A stretch of 64,000 bases of DNA. It comes from Penium margaritaceum. Taxonomy: Eukaryota; Streptophyta; Zygnematophyceae; Desmidiales; Peniaceae. The stretch is from positions 173,177-237,176 of the forward strand of contig SZWC01001203.1 of assembly GCA_023375785.1 (NCBI GenBank). The letters are read 5' to 3'. This document shows positions 9,801-24,800 of this stretch, one piece after another (the first letter of the stretch is position 1; each line of letters starts with the position of its first letter). Made by a program: the position numbers and the translations under genes. Below the pieces are notes generated by a model. It was not told the DNA's origin and did no database searches. It was given only the letters and a program-made list of their open reading frames with translations.

Positions 9801-12077
9801 TGGGAGAATCGTACCTGGCGGTACTGTACGACCGCCTCTACGCTCCGCAATTTTCGCCTCTCCATTCTGACGTCCCGTTTGCCCAGAATAATTCGTGGAC
9901 CGGGGGTCGTACGCGTGCACTGGGTGCGTGCCTGCGCTCACTGCTCCCAACGCGCGTTCTGCACCTAGGGTCGGTGTTTCTTCTGAAGAATCGTATCAAG
10001 CGGTACTGTACGACTGCCTCTACGCTTCGCAGGTTTTGCCTCTCTATTCTAACGTCCCGTTTGCCGGGAACATTTCGTGGACCGGGGGTTGTACGCGTGC
10101 ACTAGGTGCGTGCATGTCTCACTGCTCCCGACGCGCATTCTGCACCCACGGTCTGTGTTTCTTTGGGAGACTCGTACCTGGCGGTACTGTACGACCGCCT
10201 CTACGCTCCGCAGTTTTTTCCTCTCCATTCTAAGATCTCGTTTGCCCGGAACAATTCGTGGACCAGGGGTCGTACGCGTGCACTGGGTGCGTGCCTGCGC
10301 TTACTGCTCCTGACACGCGTTCTGCACCTAGGGTCAGTGTTTCTTTGAAAGAAACATACCTGGCGGTACTGTACGACCGCCTCTACGCTCTGCAGTTTTC
10401 GCCTCTCCATTCTGACGTCCCGTTTGCCCGGAACAATTCGTGGACCGGGGGTCGTACGCGTGGACTGGGTGCGTGCCTGCGCTCACTGCTCCCGACGCGT
10501 ATTCTGTACCCACAGTCGGTGTTTCTTTGAGAGAATCATACCTGGCAGTACAATACAACTGCCTCTATGCTTCAAAGTTTTCGCCTCTCCATTCTGACGT
10601 CCCGTTTGCCCGGAACAATTCTTGGACCGGGGGTCGTACGCGTACACTGGGTGCGTGCCTACGCTCACTGCTCCCGATGCGCGTTCTGCACCAAGGGTCG
10701 GTGTTTCTTCGGGAGAATCATACCTGGTGGTACTGTACGACTGCCTCTACGCTCCGCATTTTTTGCCTCTCCATTCTAACGTCCCGTTTGCCCGGAACAA
10801 TTCGTGGACCGGGGGTCGTACGCATGCACTGGGTGCGTGCCTGCGCTCACTGCTCCCACCGCGTGTTCTGCACCCACGGTCGGTGTTTCTTCGAGAGAAT
10901 CGTACCTGGCGGTACTGTACAACTGCCTCTACGCTCCGCAATTTTTGCCTCTCCATTCTGACGTCCCGTTTGCCCGGAACAATTCGCGGACCGGGGGTCC
11001 TACATGTACACTGGGTGAGTGCCTGCGCTCACTGCTCCCGACACGCGTTTTGCACCCATGGTCGGTGTTTCTTCGGGAGAATCGTACCTGGCGGTACTGT
11101 ACAACCGCCTCTACGCTCCGCAATTTTCGCCTCTCCATTCTGACGTCCCGTTTGCCCGGAACAATTTGTGGACCGGGGGTCGTATGCGTGCAGTGGTTGC
11201 GTGCCTGTGCTTCCTGCTCCCGACGCACGTTCTGCACCCACGGTCAGTGTTTCTTTGAGAGAATCGTACCTGGCAGCACTGTACAACCGCCTCAACGCTC
11301 CGCAGTTTTCGCCTCTCCATACTGACGTCCTGTTTACCCGGAACACTTCGTAGACCGAGGGTCGTACGCGTGCACTGGGTGCGTGCCTGCGCTTACTGCT
11401 CCCGACGCGCGTTCTTTACCTAGGGTCGGTGTTTCTTCGGGAAAATCGTACCTGGCGGTAGTGTACGACCGCCTCTACGCTCCGAAGTTTTTGCCTCTCC
11501 ATTCTGAGGTCCCGTTTTCCCGGAACAATTCGTGGACCGGGGGTCGTACGCGTGCACTGGGTGCGTGCCTGCGGTCACTGCTCCCGACTCGCGTTCTGCA
11601 CCCAAGGTCGGTGTTTCTTCGGGAGAATCGTACCTAGCGGTACTGTACGAACGCCTCTACGCTCTGCAATTTTCTACTCTCCATTCTGACGTCTCGTTTG
11701 CCCGGAAGCATTTGTGGAATGGGGGTCGTACGCGTGCACTGGGTGCGTGCCTGCGCTCACGGCTCCCGACGCGCGTTTTGCACCCACGGTCGGTGTTTCT
11801 TCGAGAACATTGTACCTCGCGGTACTGTACAGCCGCCTCTACGCTCCGCAATTTTTGCCTCTCCATTCTGACGTCCCGTTCGCCCGGAACAAGTCGTGGA
11901 CCGGGGGTCGTACGCGTACACTGGGTGCGTGCCTGCGCTCACTGCTCCCGACGCGCGTTCTGCACCCACGGTCGGTGTTTCTTTGAGAGAATCATACCTG
12001 GCGGTACTGTACAACCGCCTCTACGCTCCGCAAATTTTGCCTCTCCATTCTAACGTCCCGTTTGCTCGGAACAATTC

Positions 12078-15000
12078 GTGAACCGGGGGTCGTACGCGTG
12101 CACTGGGTGCGTGCCTGCTCTCACTGCTCCCAACGTGCGTTTTGCACCTAGGGTCGGTGTTTCTTTGGGAGAATTGTACCTGGCGGTACTGTACAACCGC
12201 CTCTACGCTCCGCAGTTTTCGCCTTTCCATTCTGAAATCCCGTTTGCCCAGAACAATTCGTGGACCGGGGGTCGTACGCGTGCACTGGGTGTGTACCTGC
12301 GCTCACTGCTCCCGACGCGTGTTCTGCACCCACGGTCGGTGTTTCTTCAAGAGAATCGTACCTGGCGGTACTGTACAACCGCCTCTACGCTCCGCAATTT
12401 TTACATCTCCATTCTGACATCCCGATTGCCCGGAACAATTTGTGGACCGGGGGTCATACGCTTGCACTGGGTGCGTGCCTGCGCTCACTGCTCCTGACGC
12501 GTGTTCTGCACCCAGGGTCGGTGTTTCTTTGGGAGAATCATACCTGGCGGTATTGTACGACCGCCTCTACGCTCCGCAGTTTTCGCCTCACCATTCTGAC
12601 GTCCCGTTTGCCCGGAACAATTCGTGGACCGGGGGTCGTACACATGCACTAGGTGCGTGCCTGCGCTCACTGCTCCAGATGTGCGTTCTGCATCCACGGT
12701 CGGTGTTTCTTTCGGAGATACATACCTGGCGGTACTATACAACCGCCTCTACGCTCCGCAATTTTCGCCTCTCCATTCTGACGTCCCGTTTGCCTGGAAC
12801 AATTCGTGGACCGGGGGTCGTACACGTGCACTGGGTGCGTGCCTGCGCTCACTGCCCCGACGCGCGTTCTGCACCCACGGTCGGTGTTTCTTCGAGAGAA
12901 TCATACCTGGCGGTACTGTACAACCGCCTCTACACTCCGCAATTTTCGCCTCTCCATTCTGACGTCCCGCTTGCCCTGAACAATTCGTGGACCGGGGGTC
13001 GTAAGTGTGCACTGGGTACGTGGCTGCGCTCACTGCTCCCGACGCGCGTTCTGCACCCACGGTCGATGTTTCTTCAAGAGAATCGTACCTGGCGGTACTG
13101 TACAACTGCCTCTACGCTCCGCAATTTTTGCCTCTCCATTCTCACATCCCGTTTGCCCGGAACAATTCGTGAACCGGGGGTCGTACGCGTGCACTGGGTG
13201 CGTGCTTGCGCTCACTGCTCCCGACGCGCGTTCTGCACCCAGGGTCGGTGTTTCTTTGGGAGAATCGTACCTGGCGTTACTGTACGACCGCCTCTACGCT
13301 TCGCAGGTTTTGCCTCTCCATTCTAACGTCCTGTTTTCCTAGAACAATTCATGGACCAGGGGTCGTACGCGTGCACTGGGTGCGTGCCTGTGCTCACTGC
13401 TCCCGACGCGCGTTCTGCACCTAGGGTCAATGTTTCTTTGAGAGAATCGTACCTGGCGGTACTGTACGACCGCCTCTACGCTCCGCAGTTTTCGCCTCTC
13501 CATTCAGACGTCCTGTTTGCCCGGAACAATTCATGGACCGGGGGTCGTACGCGTGCACTGGGTGCGTGCCTGCGCTCACTGCTCCCGACACACGTTCTGT
13601 ACCCAAAATTGGTGTTTCTTCGGGAGAATCGTACCTGGCGGTACAATACAACCGCCTCTACGCTTTGCAATTTTGGCCTCTCCATTCTAATGTCCAGTTT
13701 GCCTGGAACAATTCGTGGACCAGGGGTCGTACGCGTGCACTGGGTGCGTGCCTACGCTCACTGCTCCCGACTCGCGTTCTGCACCCAAGGTCGGTGTTTC
13801 TTCGGGAGAATTGTACCTAGCGGTACTGTACGACCGCCTCTACGCTCTGCAATTTTCTCCTCTCCATTCTGACGTCTCGTTTTCCCGGAAGAATTTGTGG
13901 ACTGGGGGTCGTACGCGTGCACTGGATGCGTGCCTGCACTCACGGCTCCCGACGCGCGTTCTGCACCCACAGTCGGTGTTTCTTCGAGAAAATTGTACCT
14001 GGCGGTACTGTACAGCCGCCTCTACGCTCCGCATTTTTCGCCTCTCCATTCTGACATCCTGTTTGCCCGGAACAATTCGTGGACCGGGGGTCGTACGCGT
14101 ACACTAGGTGCGTGCCTGCGCTCACTGCTCCCGACGCGCGTTCTGCACCCACGGTCGGTGTTTCTTTGAAAGAATCATACCTGGCGGTACTGTACAACCG
14201 CCTCCACGCTCCGCAAATTTTGCCTCTCCGTTCTGACGTCCCGTTTGCTTGGAACAATTCGTGGACCGGGGGTCGTACGCGTGCACTGGGTGCGTGCCTG
14301 CTCTCACTGCTCCCGACGCGCGTTTTGCACTTAGGGTCGGTGTTTCTTTGGGAGAATCGTACCTGGCGGTACTGTACAACCGCCTCTACGCTCCACAGTT
14401 TTCGCCTTTCCATTCTGACATCCCGTTTGCCCAGAACAATTCGTGGACCAGGGGTCGTACGCGTGCACTGGGTGTGTACCTGCGCTCACTGCTCCCGACG
14501 CACGTTCTGCACCCACGGTCGGTGTTTCTTCAAGAGAATCGTACCTGGCGGTACTGTACAACCACCTCTACGCTCTGCAATTTTTGCATCTCCATTCTGA
14601 CATCCCGATTGCCCGGAACAATTTGTGGACCGGGGGTCCTATGCTTGCACTGGGTGCGTGCCTGCGATCATTGCTCCTGACGCGCGTTCTGCACCCAGGG
14701 TCGGTGTTTCTTTGGGAGAATCGTACCAGGCGGTACTGTGCGACTGCCACTACGCTCCTCAGTTTTTGCCTCTCCATTCTTACATCCCGTTTGCCCGGAA
14801 CAATTCGTGGACCGGGGGTCGTACGCGTGCACTAGGTGCGTGCCTGCGCTCACTGCTCCCGACGCGCGTTCTGCACCCAGGGTCGGTGTTTCTCCGGGAG
14901 AATCATACCTGGCGGTATTGTACGACCGCCTCCACGCTCCGCAGTTTTCGCCTCACCATTCTGACGTCCCGTTTGCCCGGAACAATTCGTGGACCGGGGG

Positions 15001-16445
15001 TCGTACGCATGCACTGGATGCGTGCCTGCGCTCACTGCTCCAGATGTGCGTTCTGCATCCACGGTCGGTGTTTCTTTGGGAGATACATACCTGACGGTAC
15101 TATACAACCGCCTCTACGCTCCGCAATTTTCGCCTCTCCATTCTGAGGTCCCGTTTGCGTAGAACAATTCGTGGACCGGGGGTCGTACACGTGCACTGGG
15201 TGCGTGCCTGCGCTCACTGCTCCCGACGCGCGTTCTGCACCCACGGTCGGTGTTTCTTCGAGAGAATCATACCTGGCCGTACTGTACAACCGCCTCTACA
15301 CTCCGCAGTTTTCGCCTCTCCATTCTGACGTCCCGCTTGCCCGGAACAATTCGTGGACCGGGGGTCGTACGCGTGCACTGGGTGCGTGCCTGCGCTCACT
15401 GCTCCCGACGCGCATTCTACACCCACGGTCGATGTTTCTTCAAGAGAATCGTACCTGGCGGTACTGTACAACTGCCTCTACGCTCCGCAGTTTTTGCCTC
15501 TCCATTCTCACATCCCGTTTGCCTGGAACAATTCGTGGACCAGGGGTCGTACGCGTGCACTGGGTGCGTGCCTGCGCTCACTGCTCCCGATGCGCGTTCT
15601 GCACCTAGGGTCAGTGTTTCTTTGAGAGAATCGTACCTGGCGGTACTGTACGACCGCCTCTACGCTCCGCAGTTTTTGCCTCTCCATTCAGACGTCCTGT
15701 TTGCCTGGAACAATTCGTGGACCGGGGGTCGTACGCGTGCACTGGGTGTGTGCCTGCGCTCACTGCTCCCGACACGCGTTCTGTACCCACACTCGGTGTT
15801 TCTTCGGGAGAATCGTACCTGGCGGTACAATACAACCGCCTCTACGCTTTGCAATTTTCGCCTCTCCATTCTAACGTCTTGTTTACCTGGAACAATTCGT
15901 GGACCGGGGGTCCTACGCGTGCACTTGCTGCGTGCCTGCGCTCACTGCTCCCGCCGCGCGTTCTGCACCCGAGGTCGGTGTTTCTTCGAGAGAATCATAC
16001 CTGGCGGTACTGTACAACCGCCTCTACACTCCGCAATTTTTGCCTCTCCATTCTGACGTCCGGTTTGCCCGGAACAATTCGTGGACCGGGGGTCGTACGC
16101 GTGCACTGGGTGCGTGCCTGCGCTCACTGCTCCCAACGTGCGTTCTGCACCTACGATCGGTGTTTCTTCGAGAGAATCGTACCTGGCGGTACTGTACAAC
16201 CGCCTCTACGCTCCGTAATTCTTGCCTCTCCATTTTCACGTCCCGTTTGCCCGGAACAATTCGTGGACCGGGGGTCGTACGCCTGCACTGGGTGCGTGCC
16301 TGTGCTTACTGCTCCCGACGCGCGTTCTGCACCCAGGGTCGGTGTTTCTTTGGGAGAATCGTACCTGGCGGTACTGTACGACCACCTCTACGCTCCGCAA
16401 TTTTCGCCTCTCCATTCTGACGTCCCGTTTGCCCAGAACAATTCG
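12078..16445 (+). repeat. Example of the 12-monomer (2,184 bp) higher-order repeat
   Basis: The GTACAATACAAC variant occurs at 13,641 and 15,825, exactly 12 x 182 apart. Monomers beginning near 12,078 and 14,261 share several rare variants (CTGAAATCCCG/CTGACATCCCG, TGTGTACCTGCG), again 12 units apart. The rare AGATACATAC variant at 12,715 and 15,080 is 13 units apart, so single-monomer gains or losses occur between copies. The outer limits given here are approximate. Confidence 0.7.
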
Positions 16446-19400
16446 TGGACCGGGGGTCGTACGCGTGCACTGGGTGCGTGCCTGCGCTCACCGCTCCCAA
16501 CGCGCGTTCTGCACCTAGGGTCGGTGTTTCTTCCGAAGAATCGTTTCTGGCGGTACTGTTCGACTGCCTCTACGCTTTGCAGTTTTTGCCTCTCCATTCT
16601 AACGTCCCATTTGCCGGGAACAATTCGTGGACCGGGAGTTGTACGCGTGCACTGGGTGCGTGCATGTGCTCATTGCTCCCGACACGCGTTTTGCACCCAC
16701 GGTCGTTGTTTCTTCCGGAGAATCGTACCTGGCGGTACCGTACGACGGCCTCTATGCTCCGCCGTTTTTCCCTCTCCATTCTAACGTCCTGTTTGCCCGG
16801 AACAATTCGTGGACCAGGGGTCGTACGCGTGCACTGGGTGCGTGCCTGCGCTCACTCCTCCCGACACGCGTTCTGCACCTAGGGTCAGTGTTTCTTTGAA
16901 AGAATCGTACCTGGCGGTACTCTACGACCGCCTCTAAGCTCTGCAGTTTTCGCCTCTCCATTCTGACGTCCCAATTGCCCGGAACAATTCGTGGACCGGG
17001 GGTCGTACGCGTGGACTGGGTGCGTGCCTGCGCTCACTGCTCCCGACGCGCGTTCTGTACCCACAGTCGGTGTTTCTTCGAGAGAATCGTACCTGGCAGT
17101 ACAATACAACCGCCTCTACGCTTCGCAATTTTTGCCTCTCCATTCTGACGTCCCGTTTGCCCGGAAACATTCGTGGACCGGGGGTCGTACGCGTGCACTG
17201 GGTGTGTGCCTGCGCTCACTACTCGCGATGCGCGTTCTGCACCAAGGGTCGGTCTTTCTTCGGGAGAATCGTACCTGGCGGTACTATACGACTGCCTCTA
17301 CGCTCCGCAATTTTTGCCTCTCCATTCTAACGTCCCGTTTTCCCGGAACAATTCGTGGACCAGGGGTCGTACGCGTGCACTGAGTGCGGGCCTGCACTCA
17401 CTGCTCCCGACGCGCGTTCTGCACCTAGGGTCAGTGTTTCTTTGAAAGAAGCGTACCTGGCGGTACTGTACGACCACCTCTACGCTCTGCAGTTTTCGCC
17501 TCTCCATTTTGACGTCTTGTTTGCCCGGAACAATTCGTGGACCGGGGGTCGTACGCGTGCACTGGGTGCGTGCCTGCGCTCACTGCTCCCGCCGCGCGTT
17601 CTGCACCCACGGTCGGTGTTTCTTTGAGAGAATAGTACCTGGCGGTACTGTACAACCGCCTCTACGCTCCGCAATTTTTGCCTCTCCATTCTGACGTCCC
17701 GTTTGCCTGGAACAATTCGTGGACCGGGGGTCGTACATGTGCACTGGGTGAGTGCCTGCGCTCACTGCTCCCGACACGTGTTCTGCACCCACGGTCGGTG
17801 TTTCTTCGGGAGAATCGTACCTGGCGGTACTGTACAACCGCGTCTACGCTCCGCAGTTTTTGCCTCTCCATTGTGACGTCCCGTTTGCCCGGAACAGTTT
17901 GTGGACCGGGGGTCGTACGCGTGTAGTGGGTGCGTGCCTGTGCTTACTGCTCCCGACGCACGTTCTGCACCCACGGTCAGTGTTTCTTTGAGAGAATCGT
18001 ACCTGGCAGTACTGTACAACCGCCTCAACGCTCCGCAGTTTTTGCCTCTCCATTCTGACGTCCTGTTTGCCCCGAACACTTCGTGGACCGAGGGTCGTAC
18101 GCGTGCACTGGGTGCGTGCCTACGCTTACTGCTCCCGACGCGCGTTCTTCACCTAGAGTCGGTGTTTCTTCCGGAGAATCATACCTGGCGGTAGTGTACG
18201 ACCACCTCTACGCTCCGCAGTTTTTGCCTCTCCATTCAAAGGTCCCGTTTTCCCGGAACAATTCTTGGACCGGGGATCGTACGCGTGCACTTGGTGAGTG
18301 CCTACGCTCACTGCTACCGACGCGTGTTCTGCACCCACGGTCGGTGTTTCATCGGGAGAATCGTAGCTGGTGGTACTCTACAACTGCCTCTACGCTCCGC
18401 AATTTTTGCCTCTCCATTCTGACGTCCTGTTTGCCCGGAACAATTCGTGGACCGGGGGTCGTACGCGTGCACTGGGTGCGTGCCCGCGCTCACTGCTCCC
18501 GACTCGCGTTTTGTACCCAAGGTCGGTGTTCCTTCGGGAGAATCGTACCTAACGGTACTGTACGACCGCCTCTATGCTCTCTAATTTTCTCCTCTCCATT
18601 CTGACGTCCCGTTTGCCCGGAAGAATTTGTGGACTGGGGGTCGTACACGTGCACTAGGTGCGTGCCTGCGCTCACGGCTCCCGACGCGCGTTCTGCACCC
18701 ACTTTCAGTGTTTCTTCGAGAAAATTGTACCTGCCGGTACTGTACAACCGCCTCTACACTCCGCAGTTTTCGCCTCTCCATTCTGACGTCCCATTTGCCC
18801 GGAACAATTCGTGGACCGGGGTCGTACGCGTGCACTGGGTGCGTGCCTGCGCTCCCTGCTCCCGACGCGCGTTCTGCACCCACGGTCGGTGTTTCTTCGA
18901 GAGAATCATACCTGGCGGTACTGTACAACCGCCTGTACGCTCTGCAAATGTTGCCTCTCCATTCTGACGTCCCGTTTGCTCGGAACAATTTGTGGACCGG
19001 GGGTCGTACGCGTGCACTGGGTGCGTGCCTGCGCTCACTGCTCCCGACGCTCGTTCTGCACCCAGGGTCGGTGTTTCTTTGGTAGAATCGTACCTGGCGG
19101 TACTGTGCGACTGCCACTACGCTCCTTAGTTTTTGCCTCTCCATTCTTACATCCTGTTTGCCCGGAACAATTCGTGGACCGGGGGTCGTACGCGTGCAGT
19201 GGGTGCCTGCCTGCGCTCACTGCTCCCGACGCGCGTTCTGCACCCAGGGTCGGTGTTTCTCCGGGAGAATCATACCTGGCGGTATTGTACGACTGCCTCT
19301 ACGCTCCGCAATTTTCGCCTCTCCATTCGGACGTCCCGTTTGCCTGGAACAATTCATGGACCGGGGGTCGTACACGTGCACTGGGTGCGTGCCTGCGCTC

Positions 19401-22400
19401 ATTGCTCCCGACGCGAGTTCTGCACCCACGGTCGGTGTTTCTTCGAGAGAATCATACCTGGCGGTACTGTACAACCGCCTCTACACTCCGAAATTTTCGC
19501 CTCTCCATTCTTACGTCCCGCTTGCTCGGAACAATTCGTGGACCGGGGGTCGTACGCGTGCACTGGGTACGTGCCTGCGCTCATTGCTCCCGACGCGCGT
19601 TCTGCACCCACGGTCGATGTTTCTTCAGGAGAATCGTACCTGGCGGTACTGTACAACTGCCTCTACGCTCCGCAATTTTTGCCTCTCCATTCTCACATCC
19701 CGTTTGCCCGGAACAATTCGTGGACCGGGAGTTGTACGCGTGCACTGGGTGCGTGCCTGCGCTCACTTCTCCCGACGCGCGTTCTGCACCCAGGGTCGGT
19801 GTTTCTTTGGGAGAATCGTACCTGGCGGTACTGTACAACCGCCTCTACGCTCCGCAGTTTTTGCCTCTCAATTCTAACGTCCTGTTTTCCCGGAAAAATT
19901 CATGGACCAGGGGTCGTACGCGTGCATTGGGTGCGTGCTTGCGCTCACTGCTCCCGACGCGCGTTTTGCACCTAGGGTCAGTGTTTCTTTGAGAGAATCG
20001 TACCTGGCGGTACTGTACGACCGCCTCTACGCTCCGCAGTTTTCGCCTCTCTATTCAGACGTCTTGTTTGCCCAGAACAATTTGTGGACCGGGGGTCGTA
20101 CGCATGCACTGGGTGCGTGCCTGCGCTCACTGCTCCCGACGCGCGTTCTGTACCCTCAGTCAGTGTTTCTTCGGGAGAATCATACCTGGCGATACAATAT
20201 AACCGCCTCTACGCTTTGCAATTTTTGCCTCTCCTTTCTAACGTCCAGTTTACCTGGAACAATTCGTGGACCGGGGGTCGTACGCGTGCACTTGGTGCGT
20301 GCCTGCGCTCACTGCTCCCGCCGCGCGTTCTGCACCCGAGGTCGGTGTTTCTTCCAGAGAATCGTACCTGGCTGTACTCTACAACTGCCTCTACGCTCCG
20401 CAATTTTCGCCTCTCCATTCTGACGTCCCGTTTGCCCGGAACAATTCGTGGACCGGGGGTCGTACGCGTGCACTTGGTGCGTGCCTGTGCTCACTGCTCC
20501 CGACGCGCGTTCTGCACCCAGGGTCCGTGTTTCTTTGGGAGAATTGTACTTGGCGGTACTGTTCAACCGCATCTACGCTCCGCAATTTTCGCCTCTCCAT
20601 TCTGACGTCCCGTTTGCCCGGAACAATTCGTGGACCGGGGGTCGTACGCGTGCAGTGGGTGCGTGACTGCGCTCACTGCTCCCGCCGCGCATTCTGCACC
20701 TAGGGTTGGTGTTTCTTCGGGAGAATCGTACCTGGCGGTACTGTAGGACCGCCTCTACGCTCCGCAATTTGCGCCTCTCCATTCTAACGTCCCGTTTGCC
20801 CGGAACAATTCGTGGACCGGGGGTCGTACACGTGCACTGGGTGCATGACTGCGCTCACTGCTCCCGACGCGCGTTCTACACCTAGGGATGGTGTTTCTTC
20901 GGGAGAATCGTACCTGGCGGTACTGTACGACCGCCTCTACGCTCCTCAGTTTTTGTCTCTCCATTCTGACGTCCCGTTTGCCCGGAAAAATTCGTGGACC
21001 GGGGGTCGTACGCGTGCACTGGGTGCGTGCCTACGCTCACTGCTCCCGACGCGCGTTCTGCACCCACGGTTGGTGTTTCTTCGGGAGAATCATACCTGGC
21101 GGTACTGTACAACCGCCTCTACGCTCCGCAATCTTCGCCTCTCCATTTTGACGTCCCGTTTTCCCGGAACAATTCGTGGACCGGGGTCGTACGCGTGCAC
21201 TGGGTGCGTGTCTGCGCTCACTGCTCGCGACGCGCGTTCTGCACCAAGGGTCAGTCTTTCTTTCGGAAGAATCGTACCTGGCGGTACTGTACGACCGCCT
21301 CTACGCTCCGCAATTTTTGCCTCTCCATTCTGACGTCCCGTTTGCCTGGAATAATTTGTGGACCGGGGGTCGTACGCGTGCACTGGGTGCATGCCTGCGC
21401 TCACTGCTCCCGACGCGCGTTCTGCACCCACGGTCGGTGTTTCTTTGAGAGAATCATACCTGGCGGTACTGTACAACCGCCTCTACGCTCCGCAATTTTC
21501 GCCTCTCCATTCTTACGTCCCGTTTGCCCGGAACAATTCGTTGACCGGGGGTCGTACACGTGCACTGGGTGCGTGCCTGCGCGCAGTGCTCTCGACCTGC
21601 GTTCTGCACCCACGGTCGGTGTTTCTTCGAGAGAATCATACCTGGCGGTACTGTACAACCGCCTCTACGCTCCGCATTTTTCGCCTCTCCGTTCTGACGT
21701 CCCGTTTGCCCGGAGCAATTCGTGGACCGGGGGTCGTACACGTGCACTGGGTGTGTGCCTGCGTTCACCGCTCCAGACGCGCGTTCTGCACCCACGGTCA
21801 GTGTTTCTTCGGGAGAATTGTACCTGGCGATACTGCACAACCGCCTTTACGCTTGCAATTTTCGCCTCTCCATTCTGACGTCCCCATTGCCCAGACGAAT
21901 TTGTGGACCGGGGGTCGTACGCGTGCACTGGGTGCGTGCCTGCACTGAATGCTCCCGACGCGCGTTCTGCATCCACGGTCGGTGTTTCTTCAAGAGAATC
22001 ATACCTCGCGGTACTGTACAACCGCCTCTACGCTCCGCAATTTTCGCCTTTCCATTCTGACGTCCCGTTTCCCCGGAACAATTCGTGGACCGGGGGTCGT
22101 ACGCGTGCACTGGGTGCGTGCCTGCGCTCACCACTCCCGACGCGTATTCTGCACCCACGGTCGGTGTTTCTTCGGGAGAATCATACCTGGAGGTACTGTA
22201 CAACCGCCTCTACGCTCCGCAATCTTCGCGTCTCCATTGTGACGTCCCCATTGCCCGGTAAAATTTGTGGACCGGGGGTCGTACGCGTGCACTGGGTGCG
22301 TGCCTGCGCTCATTGCTCCCGACGCGCGTTCTGCACCCACGGTCGGTGTTAGTTCGGCAGAATCGTACCAGGCGGTACTGTACGACCGCCTCTACGCTCT

Positions 22401-24800
22401 GCAATTTTTGCCTCTCCATTCGAACTGACGTCACGTTTGCCCGGATCAATTCGTGGACCGAGGGTCATACGCATGCACTGGGTGCGTGCCTGCGCTCACT
22501 GCTCCCGACGCGCGTTTTAGACCCAGGGTCGGTGTTTCTTCAAGAGAATCATACCTGGCGGTACTATACGACTGCCTCTACGCTCCGCAATTTTCGCCTC
22601 TCCATTCTGACGTCCTGTTTGCCCGGAACAATTCGTGGACCGGGGGTCGTACGCGTGCACTGGGTGTGTGCCTGCGCTCACTGCTCCCGACGCGCGTTCT
22701 GCACCCACGGTCGGTGTTTCTTCAAGAGAATCACACCTGGCGATACTGTACAACCGCCTCTACGCTAAGCAATTTTTGCCTCTCCATTCTGACGTCCCGT
22801 TTGCCCGGAACAGTTCATGGATTGGGGGTCGTACGCGTGCAGTGGGTGCGGGCCTGCGCTCACTGCTCCCGATGCGCATTTTGCACCCACGGTCGGTGTT
22901 TCTTCGGGAGAATCGTTTCTTGCGGTAGTGTACAACGTCCTCTACGCTCCGCAATATTTGCCTCTTCATTCTGCCGGCCCGTTTGCCTGGAAACATTCGT
23001 GGACCGGGGGTCGTAAACGTGCACTTAGTGCGTGCCTACGCGCAATGCTCCCGACGCGCGTTCTGCACCCACGGTCGATGTTTCTTCGAGAGAATCATAC
23101 CTGGCGGTACTGTACAACCGCCTCTACGCTCTGCAATGTTTGCCTCTCGATTCTGACGTCCCGTTTGCCCGGAACAATTCGTGGACCGGGGGTCGTACGC
23201 GTGCACTGGGTGTGTGCCTGCGCTCATTGCTTCCGACGCGCGTTCTGCACCCACGGTCGGTGTTTCTTCAAGAGAATCGTACCCGGCGGTACTGTACAAC
23301 CGCCTCTACGCTCCGCAATTTTCGCCTCTCCACTCTGACGTCCCGTTTGCCCGGAACAGTTCGTGGACCGGGGGTCGTACGCGTGCACTGGGTGCGTGCC
23401 TGCGCTCACCACTCCCGACGCGGGTTCTGCACCCACGGTCGGTGTTTCTTCAGGAGAATCATACCTGGCGGTACTGTACAACTGCCTCTACGCTCCGCAA
23501 TGTTTGCCTCTCCATTCTGACGTCCCGTTTGACCGGAACAATTCGTGGACCGTGGGTCGTACGCGTGCACTGGGTGCGTGCCTGCGCTCACTGCGTCCGA
23601 CGCGTGTTCTACACCCACGGTCGGTGTTTCTTCGGCAGAATCGCACCTGGCGGTACTGTAGGACCGCCTCTATGCTCCGCAGTTTTTTGCCGCTCCATTG
23701 TGACTGACGTCACATTTGCCCAGAACAATTCGTGGACCAGGGGTCGTACGCGTGCACTGGGTGCGTGCCTGCGCTCACTCCTCCCAACGCGCGTTCTGCA
23801 CCCAGGGTCGGTGTTTCTTCGGGAGAATCATACCTGGCGGTACTATACGACCGCCTCTACGCTCCGCAATGTTTTCCTCTTGATTCTGACGTCCTGTTTG
23901 GCCGGAATAATTCGTGGACCGGGGGTAGGACGCGTGCACTGGATGCGTGCCTGCGCTCACTGCTCCCGACGCGCGTTCTACATCCACGGTCGGTTTTTCT
24001 TCGGGAGAATCATACCTTGCAGTACTATACAACGTCCTCTACGCTCTGCAATTTTTGCCTCTCCATTCTGACGTCCCGTTTGCCCAGAACAATTCGTGGA
24101 CCGGGAGTCGTACGCGTGCACTGGGTGCGTGCCTGCGCGCAGTCCTCCCGACGCGCGTTCTGCACCCACGGTCGGTGTTTCTTGGAGAGAACCATACCTG
24201 GCGGTACACTACAACCGCCTCTACGCTCCGCATTTTTCGGCTCTCCATTCTGACGTCCCGTTTGCCCAGAACAATTTGTGGACCGGGGGTCGTACGCGTG
24301 CACTGGGTGCGTGCCTGCCCTCACTGCTCCCGACGAGTGTTCTGCACCCACGGTCGGTGTTTCTTCGGCAGAATCGTACCTGGCGGTACTGTTCGACCGC
24401 CTCTACGCTCCGCAGTTTTTGCCTTTCCATTCTGACTGACGTCACGTTTGCCCAGAACAATTCGTGGACCAGGGGTCGTACGCGTGCACTGGGTGCGTGC
24501 CGGTGCTCACTGCTCCTGACGCGCGTTCTGCACCCAGGGTCGGTGTTACTTCGAGAGAATCATACTTGGCGGTACCGTACAACCGCCTCTACGCTCCGCA
24601 ATTCTTGCCTCTCCATTCTGACATCCCGTTTGCCCGGAACAATTTGTGGACCGGGGGTCGTACCCGTGCAGTGGGTGCGTGCCTGCGCTCACTGCTCCCG
24701 ACGCGCGTTCTGCACCCACGGTCGGTGTTTCTTCGAGAGAATCATACCTGGCGGTACTGTACAACCGCCTCTACGCTCCACAGTTTTTGCCTCTCCATTC
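15700..24800 (+). repeat. ~9-kb supra-repeat of the satellite, copy 1
   Basis: Rare variants in this stretch recur in order 8.56-9.11 kb downstream. Pairs: 15,825/24,936, 16,531/25,642, 17,099/26,210, 18,086/27,195, 19,201/27,947, 21,241/29,804, 21,851/30,596, 22,421/31,166, 24,431/33,357. The offset changes only by whole monomers (47 to 50 units). Confidence 0.85.
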
